Positions 50,813 to 59,991 of a stretch of DNA of 64,000 nucleotides are shown in pieces; within the stretch, counting starts at the first letter, position 1, and each line of letters starts with the position of its first letter. Both the position numbers and the translations under genes were made by a program. The notes under the pieces are model-generated. The model made no database searches. It was not told where the DNA came from and was given only the letters and a program-made list of their open reading frames with translations. The DNA is from UBA1424 sp041654095 (GTDB taxonomy: Bacteria; Bacillota_I; Bacilli_A; RFN20; CAG-826): the NCBI GenBank assembly GCA_041654095.1, contig JBAZED010000006.1, positions 3,659 through 67,658 on the forward strand, written 5' to 3'.

Positions 50813-52192
50813 ATGAATTGGAAACAGCGTTTTGCGTGGCACTATCTAAAAGAAAACACTCTTAAAAATACAATTTTGTGGCTCTCGTCTTTGATCAGCT
50901 TTTCTTCTTTGCTCCTCTCGCTTGGATTCTTCGTCGGCTCGAATCAGCTCATTGATAACACGCAAGATAACTTACTTGATAGCCAACTCTTTATGGTCAC
51001 AAAGCAGGAGAAAATATCCTCGAGCGAATCTCCTGTCGCGTTGGTGAAGACGTTGCGACCAAATCTCGAAGAGCTAAATTTTCTATCGACCTTGGCTCCT
51101 TCGGCGATAATCGCTAATGACTATCAAAAAATTTTCCCTGGTGACTGCGAATTGAAGCTTGATAGTCATAGTATTGAAAATGTCGTTTTTACACCTCTTC
51201 ATAGTTTTCAACAACTCCATAGCAAAAAGCATCTATTAGTTAACGGTGCAATTCCAAAAAGTGAAAACCTTGCAAAAATCGTCATTAATTCCACTTTTGC
51301 TGAGATATTAACCACAAACGTCGACTCGTTGATCGGTAAGAAAATCGAAGCGAGCATCACGAGCAAGATAATAGTTGCCGATAGCATCGGTTCACCGATT
51401 GAAGACTATTTTCTTTTACAAGAGCAACTTGAGATCTGCGCGGTATTTGATGAATTATCTTTTTTGAATAGTCCGAAAATCTTTTATTCATTTGTCGCTT
51501 TGGAAAAGAGGCTTGACGAATATGCTTTATACAATATTAGCAAATCGCTCCATCGCTTTATCTCGTGTCGCGAGATTTATCAAATAATTGGGAATGATCA
51601 CTATTTAACGAATTACTCCCGAACGCTTTTTGTTCTCGATAATAACGATTTTCGAAACCTTTCGTCTTTAGCGGTTAAATCGGCAATCGAGGATTCGCCG
51701 CTATCTATAGAATCGAACGCTCTGGTTATAAAAGACACTTATCGAGATTTGACCAAAGCCGCTTTATACTCGATGTTGATTTTTGTGATAATTGCTTTTG
51801 CGGGACTATGCGCGATAATGGCGATCAGCGCCTATTCCAACTATGTTTCCAAAAAGAGAGAATCGGCACTGCTCAGCTGCTTGGGAGCAGATAAAAGCGC
51901 GATTCTCAATATCTTCCTAAGGCAAAATCTATCAATCACCATCTCAGCCGCTATTGCATCGCTATTCTTTTCGAAATTGATACAAGGTATCGCAAACTTA
52001 TATTTCTATGAGCATTTTATGTTTGACGGCCTCATCGATATCCCCTTTTTCTCTTACCGGGATATTCCTATGGCGATTATTATTGTGCTGATAATCTTCG
52101 CTTTTATCACCACCTCGATATTCACGCTTATTCCCCTTTCCTTCTATAAAGGATTTTCACTAGCTGATGAGCTCAGGGATGGGACGAGTTGA
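50813..52192 (+). CDS. FtsX-like ABC permease
   Basis: A 459-residue membrane protein with one N-terminal TM (about 20-42), an extracytoplasmic domain of roughly 280 residues, then three TM segments (about 320-345, 375-400 and 420-450). This is the MacB/FtsX topology. ALLSCLGADKSAILNIFLRQ between TM2 and TM3 resembles the FtsX cytoplasmic loop. Its substrate is unknown. It overlaps the next gene by 4 bases. Confidence 0.85.
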   Translation: MNWKQRFAWHYLKENTLKNTILWLSSLISFSSLLLSLGFFVGSNQLIDNTQDNLLDSQLFMVTKQEKISSSESPVALVKTLRPNLEELNFLSTLAPSAIIANDYQKIFPGDCELKLDSHSIENVVFTPLHSFQQLHSKKHLLVNGAIPKSENLAKIVINSTFAEILTTNVDSLIGKKIEASITSKIIVADSIGSPIEDYFLLQEQLEICAVFDELSFLNSPKIFYSFVALEKRLDEYALYNISKSLHRFISCREIYQIIGNDHYLTNYSRTLFVLDNNDFRNLSSLAVKSAIEDSPLSIESNALVIKDTYRDLTKAALYSMLIFVIIAFAGLCAIMAISAYSNYVSKKRESALLSCLGADKSAILNIFLRQNLSITISAAIASLFFSKLIQGIANLYFYEHFMFDGLIDIPFFSYRDIPMAIIIVLIIFAFITTSIFTLIPLSFYKGFSLADELRDGTS

Positions 52193-54987
52193 AGTTAAAT
52201 TCGATTACTAAACAATACGGAAATAGGAAAGCGCTCGATGACTTTACCTGTCACTTTCCAAAGTGCGGTTTGATCGCGGTCGTCGGGCCTTCCGGGTGTG
52301 GGAAGACAACGCTGCTAAACATCATGGCGGGACTCGATCAAAATTACGATGGGGAAGTCATGTTTCGACAGATATCGTTAAAGGAATTAAGCGGGGACGA
52401 CTTAAGTTTTTACCGCCTATATAACATCGGTTATGTCTTTCAAGATTTTCGCCTCTTTGATGTCGATACCGTCGCGGATAATCTTCTGATTCCACTCGAC
52501 ATGGTCAGCCGAGACGAGCCAGCGAGCAAACAGCGGTACATCGACTTCATACTGGACTTGGTTTCGATGAGGACCAAGAGAGACGTTAAAATTAATCTTC
52601 TGTCCGGCGGCGAAAAGCAAAGAGTTGCGATAGCGCGCGCTCTTATGAATAATCCGAGCGTTTTACTCTGCGATGAGCCGACGGGAGCGCTGGATGAAAA
52701 TAACGCGGCCGCGGTTATGGAAATCCTCAAGGGCATTTCGAAGCAGAAACTGGTTGTTGTCGTCACTCACGATGAGGCGCTCATCAAGAAATACTGCACG
52801 GAAATAATAAGGCTTAAAGATGGTCGCATCATCGAAGCAAAAAAGTTTCAGCACAACAATGATTCTTCAAGAAGAGTAATCAGCAAAATAATGATTGATG
52901 AAGGACATCGGCGGATGCCGTTAAAGACGATGTTTCGGCGCGCATTTTCGATTATTAAGACAAAGAAGCATCGATTAATTCTGAATAACGCGATGATGTC
53001 GTTAGGTTTACTCGGCGTCGGGCTTAGCATCATCATGTCCTTTTCCATCTCCGACCGCATCGTCGCAGGTTTTTCGAAAGTAATAAGCGACGATATGATT
53101 GTCATGTCGAATAAAAAAGAAGCCTCGGCAATCATGAGCGCTTATAGCGCGGGCTACGATAATGTCGTAAAAATACGCGAAGCTTATGAGGACTACATTA
53201 AAGACATAGGTGTCTCTTACGCGGTCAATTTTGAATCGTTTTTTCAAGACCGCGATGAACTGTTCATCTCCTCGACGGCGCACAAGATTGTATTACCTCG
53301 TTTTACGACTCGGCAGATCAATGATTTTTATTGGCTCGACGATGAAGTGAAAAGCCGCGTCGTCTACCCCCAGCGAATGACCAGTCTTGCTGATGACGAA
53401 ATAGTCATCGGCCTTCCTTACAACGATATGGTCGGGTTGTGTTATGCCCTGAGAATTGAACGAGATTACGAATCGCTTGGCGACTATCTTCAAAATACGA
53501 AAACTCTCGTTACTTTAGGTATCGCTAATCAAGAGTGGCAGTATGAAGATGAGCAACTTTTTTCTCTATCTGGCATCATCGAAACGGAAGCGTCAGCTCT
53601 TTTTCATACCAATCATCTTTGGAGCGAATACGTTTTTGAAGATAAAATGCGCCTTCCGAGCATCGATGGTGGGCCCTACGAATTACCTTGGCAAATGGCC
53701 AAAACATATTTTCTGAGAACGCGATTGAATCCAGAACTCTTTCTTGAAAAGGTGATGTTTGACAAAAACTTAACCGACTATGTCTTTGAAATGGCGGGAT
53801 TTGTTCATCACCCGACGCATTGTCCGATAAGCGGTCCGTGTTTACTTGATCGCCTACTCGTGTATCACGCCGATAAGGAGACCATCGATTTAAGCAGACT
53901 TGCCTCGATATTAAAAAGCGAGCGCAAGCTTCAGAATTATATCTATGCTTCAGATAGTGGCTATTACTATCATCCCCATTCATTTCTGGCTGGCTTTGCC
54001 AAGAATGTCTTAATCTCGTTGAGCAAGGCGCAAATCGAAACGGCGATTGACGCCGATAGCTTGTTGCAGAACAATTCCGAAAACGCCTTTCTCGATCCGC
54101 CTCCCGGAGTCGTCCAAGGAAGCATTCACACAAGCTTGACTGGCGGCTTGGGTTTTTCGAGCGACTTGGACGATCTTATCTACGGAATTAAACCGCAGAA
54201 CCTCAATCAAATAGCTGTTACAGAAGGCTTGGCAAATCACTTGTCAACACCCCTGGAAATAATGGGCAAAACACTGCATATCGCCGTGAATTACAGCGAC
54301 ATTCGCTACGACAATGAGCGGATTGAAAAACAATATGCATTAATCGAAGTGGAAATCGTGGGAATTGTTCGCGGCAGTCAAATCGCCATGCACCACAACC
54401 CGTATTGGAGCGTCGGTTTTTTTCAAATAAAAGCTGGAGTAAGCGCCTTTGAACTCATCCCTAAACACGTCATTTTCAAGATCCGAAACACCGATTCTCG
54501 CGGCGCCTTTATCGAGCACCTGACGAGCGAGTACGACGATTTCGCGTTTTATAACCCAATGGCATCGATCAGCGCTGGGCTCGACGAGACGATGAGTTTT
54601 GTAAAAACGGTGCTAGTCTCCCTTTCATTTCTCTCCGTCACTTCATCGCTCTTTCTCTTCTTCCTCGTCATGTTCGTGACGATCGAAGAAAATCGCAAAG
54701 ACATCATTTTAATGGACTATTTGGGTATTCCAAAAAGCGAAATTCGAAAGTCATTTATCGTTTGCGGGTTGATGATCACATCGTTAGCTTTTTTATTGGC
54801 CAGCGCGGAAACGGTGGCGGTCGATTTCCTTATAACACATGTTATCGGCGGTTACATCGGCACAAACATACCTTACATTTTTGATCCAAAACCTTTGCTT
54901 GCCATTCTTTCTATTGCGATTATTATCGCCTATCTAGCAACGAGAGCGGCTTTTGAAAAGCAATATAAATTTGTTAAAAAAAGATAG
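52189..54987 (+). CDS. fused ABC ATPase-FtsX-like permease
   Basis: A 932-residue fusion. Residues 1-215 are an ATPase (Walker A GPSGCGKTTLL, signature LSGGEKQRVAIARAL, Walker B LLCDEPTGALDENNA). A TM at about 265-290 begins the permease, with a very large outer domain of about 510 residues (including a His/Cys patch HHPTHCPISGPC) and three C-terminal TM helices. The loop DYLGIPKSEIRKSF resembles that of the partner permease. Start is TTG at 52189. With the two upstream genes it would form an asymmetric complex of two permeases and two ATPases, likely acting on the envelope or on peptides. Confidence 0.85.
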   Translation: MKLNSITKQYGNRKALDDFTCHFPKCGLIAVVGPSGCGKTTLLNIMAGLDQNYDGEVMFRQISLKELSGDDLSFYRLYNIGYVFQDFRLFDVDTVADNLLIPLDMVSRDEPASKQRYIDFILDLVSMRTKRDVKINLLSGGEKQRVAIARALMNNPSVLLCDEPTGALDENNAAAVMEILKGISKQKLVVVVTHDEALIKKYCTEIIRLKDGRIIEAKKFQHNNDSSRRVISKIMIDEGHRRMPLKTMFRRAFSIIKTKKHRLILNNAMMSLGLLGVGLSIIMSFSISDRIVAGFSKVISDDMIVMSNKKEASAIMSAYSAGYDNVVKIREAYEDYIKDIGVSYAVNFESFFQDRDELFISSTAHKIVLPRFTTRQINDFYWLDDEVKSRVVYPQRMTSLADDEIVIGLPYNDMVGLCYALRIERDYESLGDYLQNTKTLVTLGIANQEWQYEDEQLFSLSGIIETEASALFHTNHLWSEYVFEDKMRLPSIDGGPYELPWQMAKTYFLRTRLNPELFLEKVMFDKNLTDYVFEMAGFVHHPTHCPISGPCLLDRLLVYHADKETIDLSRLASILKSERKLQNYIYASDSGYYYHPHSFLAGFAKNVLISLSKAQIETAIDADSLLQNNSENAFLDPPPGVVQGSIHTSLTGGLGFSSDLDDLIYGIKPQNLNQIAVTEGLANHLSTPLEIMGKTLHIAVNYSDIRYDNERIEKQYALIEVEIVGIVRGSQIAMHHNPYWSVGFFQIKAGVSAFELIPKHVIFKIRNTDSRGAFIEHLTSEYDDFAFYNPMASISAGLDETMSFVKTVLVSLSFLSVTSSLFLFFLVMFVTIEENRKDIILMDYLGIPKSEIRKSFIVCGLMITSLAFLLASAETVAVDFLITHVIGGYIGTNIPYIFDPKPLLAILSIAIIIAYLATRAAFEKQYKFVKKR

Positions 54988-55066
54988 ATAAATTACGATA
55001 GCAATGTTATTATATCTCGGTGAGTTATATGACTCGCAAACACTCTAGAAGAAAGGTTAGGATTTC

Positions 55067-55264
55067 ATGAAGGGAACAGTCAAAATGTTCAATAAGGAAA
55101 AAGGTTACGGCTTCATTCATACCGAAGACAACACCGATGTCTTTTTCCATTATTCATCCTTAGTCATGGACGACTACAAGACCGCCGAAGTTGGCGAACA
55201 AGTAGAATTCGATGTTGAGGAATCTGCTCGTGGCTTAAGAGCTGCGAACATCAAGAAGATTTAA
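55067..55264 (+). CDS. cspA: cold-shock protein
   Basis: A 65-residue CSD protein with RNP1-like KGYGFIHTED and RNP2-like DVFFHYSSL, binding single-stranded RNA as an RNA chaperone. AGGATTTC precedes ATG. The 79-base leader has a small hairpin GAGT-N6-ACTC but no long cold-box leader. A strong terminator follows. Confidence 0.96.
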   Translation: MKGTVKMFNKEKGYGFIHTEDNTDVFFHYSSLVMDDYKTAEVGEQVEFDVEESARGLRAANIKKI

Positions 55265-55290
55265 GCTACACATTAAGTCATTGAACATGT

Positions 55291-55316
55291 AAGCCCTAAT
55301 TTATTAGGGCTTTTTC
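55291..55316 (+). terminator. Rho-independent terminator after csp
   Basis: AAGCCCTAA / TTAGGGCTT (9 bp, 4-base loop) followed by TTTTC. Confidence 0.92.
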
Positions 55317-55325
55317 TTTGCTATC

Positions 55326-55354
55326 TTACTATCTCGACATCGTTGTTATATAAT
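55326..55354 (+). promoter_or_regulatory. promoter of the ychF-ispF operon
   Basis: TTACTA (55326-55331), 17-base spacer, TATAAT (55349-55354). The -10 lies inside a 17-bp inverted repeat at 55343-55359. Confidence 0.6.
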
Positions 55355-55359
55355 AACAA
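55343..55359. repeat. 17-bp inverted repeat over the ychF -10 box
   Basis: TTGTTAT-ATA-ATAACAA, perfect 7-bp arms. Its position on the -10 box makes it a candidate operator. Confidence 0.4.
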
Positions 55360-55388
55360 TGCTTAACAGTAAACGAGGGAGAGTTTCA

Positions 55389-56495
55389 ATGCCATTAAAA
55401 GCCGGAATTGTCGGTCTGCCGAATGTCGGGAAGTCTACCCTTTTTAACGCTATCACCAATTCGCAGGTCGAAGCAGCTAATTATCCTTTCGCGACAATCA
55501 ATCCCAATACCGGGGTTGTCGCCGTTCCCGATGATCGCCTCGCTTTTCTCTCGGATTTGTTTAAGCCGCTAAAAACAATTCAAGCGACCTTTGAATTTTA
55601 TGATATTGCCGGTTTGGTCAAAGGCGCCTCCAAAGGAGAAGGGCTGGGCAACCAATTTTTGGCGCACATCCGCGAATGCGACGCGATCGTCCAGGTCGTG
55701 CGCTGTTTTGAATCGGCGGAAATCATCCATGTCGAAAGCACGATCGACCCCCGCCGCGATATCGAGACCATCAATTACGAATTGGCGCTCGCCGACTTGG
55801 AGACCGTCGAAAAGCGGATTGCCAAGGTCGAGAATAAAGCCCGGCTCGCCAAAGATAAAGAATTGGTGCAAGAAATGAGCGTCCTTTCCATTATCCGCGA
55901 TTGCTTAAACAAAGGAATATCGGCGCGCAACGCTCCTCTGACCGGCGAGCAAATTGCGTATGCTCATAAAAATTTTCATCTCCTGACCCTTAAGCCGATG
56001 ATCTACGTCGCCAATGTCGGGGAGGAAGATTATGCCGATCTAAATAGTGCGAAATACTATCAGCAAGTTATGCAGGTCGCGGGCGAAGAAAAAGCCCAAG
56101 TCATTCCCATTTCCTGCGAGATTGAATATCAATTATCGCTCCTTTCAAAAGAAGATAGGCAGGAGTTTCTCAGTTCGATGGGCGCGAGCGAATCGGGCCT
56201 TGATAAAGTTGTCAGAGCAACATATTACCTTCTTGACTTAGCGACGTTTTTCACCGTCGGAGCCGACGAATGCCGGGCTTGGACATTTAAAAACGGCATG
56301 ACGGCCTCGCAATGCGCCGGCATCATCCACACCGATTTTCAAAAGGGCTTTATTAAAGCCGAAGTATACAGTTATGAAATAATTCATGATCTCAAAAGCG
56401 AAATGGCCGTTAAAGAAGTTGGTAAATTGCGAATTGAGGGACGAGATTATGCCGTCGAAGACGGCGACATCATGTTTTTCCGTTTTAATGTGTAA
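55389..56495 (+). CDS. ychF: redox-regulated ATPase YchF
   Basis: A 368-residue Obg-family P-loop protein. G1 GLPNVGKSTLFNAITNS, the switch text DIAGLVKGASKGEGLGNQFL, N-V-type NxxE in VANVGEE, and the C-terminal TGS-like domain with AWTFKNGMTASQCAGIIHTD. It binds ATP rather than GTP and associates with ribosomes. Start at 55389 follows AGGGAG; an ATG ten codons earlier lies within the promoter palindrome. Confidence 0.97.
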   Translation: MPLKAGIVGLPNVGKSTLFNAITNSQVEAANYPFATINPNTGVVAVPDDRLAFLSDLFKPLKTIQATFEFYDIAGLVKGASKGEGLGNQFLAHIRECDAIVQVVRCFESAEIIHVESTIDPRRDIETINYELALADLETVEKRIAKVENKARLAKDKELVQEMSVLSIIRDCLNKGISARNAPLTGEQIAYAHKNFHLLTLKPMIYVANVGEEDYADLNSAKYYQQVMQVAGEEKAQVIPISCEIEYQLSLLSKEDRQEFLSSMGASESGLDKVVRATYYLLDLATFFTVGADECRAWTFKNGMTASQCAGIIHTDFQKGFIKAEVYSYEIIHDLKSEMAVKEVGKLRIEGRDYAVEDGDIMFFRFNV

Positions 56496-56507
56496 GAAGG
56501 AGAATTT

Positions 56508-56984
56508 ATGGATCGGATCGGATATGGAGAAGACATTCATCAGCTCGTCAAGGGGCGAAAACTCGTCCTCGGCGGAATTGAAATACCCTTTGACAAAGGG
56601 TTGCTCGGGCATAGCGACGCCGATGTTGTTTGCCACGCTTTGGCCGATGCCTTATTGGGCGCTTTGGCGCTCGGCGATATCGGACAGCACTTCCCAGATA
56701 ATGATCCCCAGTACAAAAACGCCGATAGCACTTTGCTCCTCGCCGATGTCTACCAGTTAATTCTCGCCAACGGCTATGAGATCAACAATATCGATTTGTC
56801 GATATCTTTGGAGCGACCCCATATCGCCACCTATCTATTAGCGATGCGCAAAAAACTTTGTTCTCTTCTCTCAATCGCTCTCGACGTAATGTCGATCAAG
56901 GCGATGACAAACGAAGGACTTGATGCGGTCGGTCGCGGCGAAGCCTGCCGCGCCACAGCCATCGTCTTATTAAGAGAAAAATAA
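56508..56984 (+). CDS. ispF: 2-C-methyl-D-erythritol 2,4-cyclodiphosphate synthase
   Basis: A 158-residue enzyme of the MEP isoprenoid path. Metal-binding GYGEDIHQL (usual GFDVH, so Phe is Glu here but Asp-x-His stays), the HSDADVVCHALADALLGALALGDIG block cited in part as HSDADVVCHAL, and TNEGLDAVGRGEACRA. AAGGAGA precedes ATG. In many Firmicutes ispF precedes gltX, as the position here imitates. Confidence 0.94.
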   Translation: MDRIGYGEDIHQLVKGRKLVLGGIEIPFDKGLLGHSDADVVCHALADALLGALALGDIGQHFPDNDPQYKNADSTLLLADVYQLILANGYEINNIDLSISLERPHIATYLLAMRKKLCSLLSIALDVMSIKAMTNEGLDAVGRGEACRATAIVLLREK

Positions 56985-56985
56985 A

Positions 56986-58314
56986 ATGACAGCCCGCATT
57001 TGCTTTAGCACAAGAGAAGGAGCTCATCTCGGTCTTAATGAAACGAGACTCGCCTTCATTTCGTATTTGCTGGCCAAAAAATTACGAGGCACTTTCATCT
57101 ATCGACTCGGCGATGCCCATCAAAAAGAACTGGAAGAAAGTCGGAAAAGACTCTCGTCACTCGAAGATTTGCAGTGGCTGAACCTCAGCCCCGATGAATC
57201 GCCCCTTAATCCGCGGCCAAAATATGCGCCTTATGCGCAATGCGAGAGAATCGATATTTATCGCCGTTATATCGAATCGCTTTTAGCGATGGGTGCGGCT
57301 TACGAACGAGCCAGTCCGAAAGAAAAGGGTTCTTCTCTCAACGGCGCGCGGCCCGCTATCTACTTGAAAATGACCGGCATCGAAGAGGGGGCGGTCAGCG
57401 ATCTGCGACAGGGGCGAATCAGCAGCAACAAGCTCAATTTTAACGATTGGCTCATCGTTGATAGCAGCGGACAACCGAGCTACGATTTTGCCGCGATGAT
57501 CGATGATCACCTGATGGATATCAGTCATCTTATCTTCGATGCAAATCAAGTTCCTAACTGGAATCGCTATGTGATTTTATACCGCTATTTCCACTGGCAT
57601 CTTCCGCTTTTTTTATCTCTGCCACCTCTAAAAATAGAGCGCGAGGACACATCGTCGCACTTCGTTGAAGAACTGCATGACAAAGGATATCTCTCCGAAG
57701 CCGTCTGCAACTATTTGTTTGCTCTCGATATCGAGGAAATATCATCTGATCATCCCAATAAAATCGAGGCGATGATCGCTGATTTCGACGTGAAGAAAAT
57801 TCACAATAATCATCGTCTGTTTGACATAAAAACCTTGCGCAGAATCAACTCTTTATTAATAAAGAAGACGACCGACACCGAATATGCGGCGTTTGTCCGA
57901 CCCTTTATTCAGCGTTTTGTCAGCGAGAAGTACAACGATGATTATCTGCTCAGATTAGCCGTGCTCTTCAAACAGCAAATTACGCACGGTTTGGAACTGT
58001 GGGATTTCTTCACGCCCTTTTTAGAAGACGCCCCCAATCTTTCACCGAGCGAACTGCAGCTCTTGAATCTGAGCGCGTCCAAAACCGTTGTTGGCGAATT
58101 AGCCGATGCGATTGGCGAGTTCGATGGCGAAATCACCGATGTTGATTTGTTGCTCGACAATCTCCAACATCGCCTGCAAATTACCGGCAGAGATTTCTAC
58201 TTGCCGGTTCGCCTCCTTTTGACGAGGATGAGCCATGGCGCGGAGTTGGGGGAGATCATCAGATTTCTCGGCAAAGATGAAGTGCTCCTTCGCCTCCGCC
58301 AAGATAAAGATTGA
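56986..58314 (+). CDS. GltX-like protein with degenerate catalytic motifs
   Basis: A 442-residue intact frame with the overall layout of glutamyl-tRNA synthetase: YLLAKKLRGTFIYRLGD, YAPYAQCERIDIYRRYIESL, QPSYDFAAMIDDHLMDISHL and GYLSEAVCNYLFAL align to GltX. Key residues are lost. The HIGH region reads GAHLGLNETR with changed spacing; RIEDTD is RLGDAH; the RGEDHL segment is FDANQV; and the KLSKRDG loop is deleted, leaving KIEREDTSS. The N-terminal Arg of TRFAPSP is Cys. It should not charge tRNA. The C-terminal half resembles the anticodon-binding region, so it may bind tRNA. It occupies the normal gltX place between ispF and another synthetase. Confidence 0.8.
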   Translation: MTARICFSTREGAHLGLNETRLAFISYLLAKKLRGTFIYRLGDAHQKELEESRKRLSSLEDLQWLNLSPDESPLNPRPKYAPYAQCERIDIYRRYIESLLAMGAAYERASPKEKGSSLNGARPAIYLKMTGIEEGAVSDLRQGRISSNKLNFNDWLIVDSSGQPSYDFAAMIDDHLMDISHLIFDANQVPNWNRYVILYRYFHWHLPLFLSLPPLKIEREDTSSHFVEELHDKGYLSEAVCNYLFALDIEEISSDHPNKIEAMIADFDVKKIHNNHRLFDIKTLRRINSLLIKKTTDTEYAAFVRPFIQRFVSEKYNDDYLLRLAVLFKQQITHGLELWDFFTPFLEDAPNLSPSELQLLNLSASKTVVGELADAIGEFDGEITDVDLLLDNLQHRLQITGRDFYLPVRLLLTRMSHGAELGEIIRFLGKDEVLLRLRQDKD

Positions 58315-58338
58315 ATTATACTATTGTATAAGTATAAT
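58311..58338 (+). promoter_or_regulatory. promoter of argS
   Basis: TTGAAT (58311-58316), 16-base spacer, TATAAT (58333-58338). The argS ATG is 17 bases after the -10 and has no Shine-Dalgarno sequence, so the leader is about 10 bases. Confidence 0.7.
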
Positions 58339-58355
58339 ATTACCTTGACAAAGTT

Positions 58356-59978
58356 ATGGATATCGAAACCTTCCTCAAAAATAAAATCGTCGGTGCTCTG
58401 CAAAAAGTTGGTCTCGATGTTTTAGCGAGCGATGTCATCCTCGAACACCCCAAAGAAGAAACGCGCGGTGACTATGCGACAAGTGTCGCTTTGCAACATG
58501 CCAAAAAAATCGGTTTTAAGCCTCGTGACTTAGCCGAGCAAATCGTCGCGGTAATCGATCGTGACGGCATCAGCAAAATCGAAGTGGCAGGGCCTGGTTT
58601 TTTAAATATTTTTCTAAAATCGGAAGCGCTGCAATCGATCGTCGGAGATGTCATTGCGAAAAACGAGAACTATGGGCGCGGATCAAAAAAAGCGACCAAG
58701 GTCAACGTCGAGTTCGTCAGCGCCAACCCGACTGGCGATTTGCATCTTGGGCATGCGCGCTGCGCCGCGATCGGCGACGCCATCTGCCGCCTATATGAGT
58801 TTGCCGGCTATGAAATCACTCGCGAATTCTACATCAACGACGCCGGCGCCCAAGTGAATAAGATGGGCGCGTCACTACAAGCTCGCTACCTGAATGAGTG
58901 CGGGCTCAATGCCGAGGTACCGGCCGATGGTTACCACGGATTAGATCTCGTCGATCTCGCCAAGCAAGTCAAGGATTTGTACGGTGACAAATTGATTGCT
59001 GATACCAAAGAAAACTTCCTCACTTTCATCAGCGAAGGAATTAGGTTGGAACTCGAAAAAATCAAGCGCGATCTAGCTCTGTTTCGCGTCCACTTCGATC
59101 TTTATAGTTACGAATCAGAAGTTCGAAAAGATGGTAAAGTCGAAAAGACTTTGGAAGAATATAAACCCTTCACCTATCTCGATCAAGGTGCGACGTATTT
59201 GAAGACGACGGCCTTTCTCGACGATAAAGATCGCCCGGTCGTTAAGAGCGATGGCTCATATACATATTTGATGCCAGACATCACTTATCACCTGCAAAAA
59301 TTGGGCCGCGGTTACGATTTGCTCGTCGACGTATTAGGCGCCGACCACCACGGGTACACGAATCGGATGCGCAGCGCGCTGATGATGAAGGGATATCCGG
59401 CGGAAATAATTGATTTTGAACTTGTTCAAGTCGTCCGCTTGATGAAGGGCGATGTCGAAGTCAAAATGTCGAAGCGCGGGGGAACGACCGTCACCCTTCG
59501 CGAGCTCGTTGAAGAAGTCGGAGTCGATGCCACGCGCTATTTCTTTGCGGCCCGCGCCGCGACGAGCCACCTCGATTTCGATTATGATTTAGCCCTTGAA
59601 CAAAGTTCGTCTAACCCGGTTTTCTATGCGCAATACGCTCACGCTCGCTTGTGCAAATTGCTCGAGACGGGGGCGGATTTCGGAATTGACATCTCAGCTC
59701 GCAATCTTCGCGAGACGGCTGAGATTAACTTGCTCAAGCACCTTCAGGAGTTTCCAAATACGATCGAAGGCTGCGCCAAAACTCGCGAACCATATAAGGT
59801 TGCAGCGTACATTCAGAAGTTGGCGGCGCTTACGCACGCTTTTTACACTGAATGTCGTGTAATAGATCGCGATAATGCCGAATTATCGCAATCGCGCCTC
59901 GCCTTGTGCAAGGCCAGTCAAATCGTCATGCGGAATGCGCTTAACGTCTTGGGAGTAAATGCTCCCGAACAAATGTAA
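58356..59978 (+). CDS. argS: arginyl-tRNA synthetase
   Basis: A 540-residue class I synthetase: HIGH-type motif ANPTGDLHLGHARCAAIGD, the ArgRS N-terminal domain (1-110), VDVLGADHHGYTNRM, KMSKS-type VKMSKRGGTTVTL, and a C-terminal helical anticodon domain. Intact motifs contrast with the degenerate GltX-like neighbour. Confidence 0.97.
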   Translation: MDIETFLKNKIVGALQKVGLDVLASDVILEHPKEETRGDYATSVALQHAKKIGFKPRDLAEQIVAVIDRDGISKIEVAGPGFLNIFLKSEALQSIVGDVIAKNENYGRGSKKATKVNVEFVSANPTGDLHLGHARCAAIGDAICRLYEFAGYEITREFYINDAGAQVNKMGASLQARYLNECGLNAEVPADGYHGLDLVDLAKQVKDLYGDKLIADTKENFLTFISEGIRLELEKIKRDLALFRVHFDLYSYESEVRKDGKVEKTLEEYKPFTYLDQGATYLKTTAFLDDKDRPVVKSDGSYTYLMPDITYHLQKLGRGYDLLVDVLGADHHGYTNRMRSALMMKGYPAEIIDFELVQVVRLMKGDVEVKMSKRGGTTVTLRELVEEVGVDATRYFFAARAATSHLDFDYDLALEQSSSNPVFYAQYAHARLCKLLETGADFGIDISARNLRETAEINLLKHLQEFPNTIEGCAKTREPYKVAAYIQKLAALTHAFYTECRVIDRDNAELSQSRLALCKASQIVMRNALNVLGVNAPEQM

Positions 59979-59991
59979 GAAGGAGAATTAC

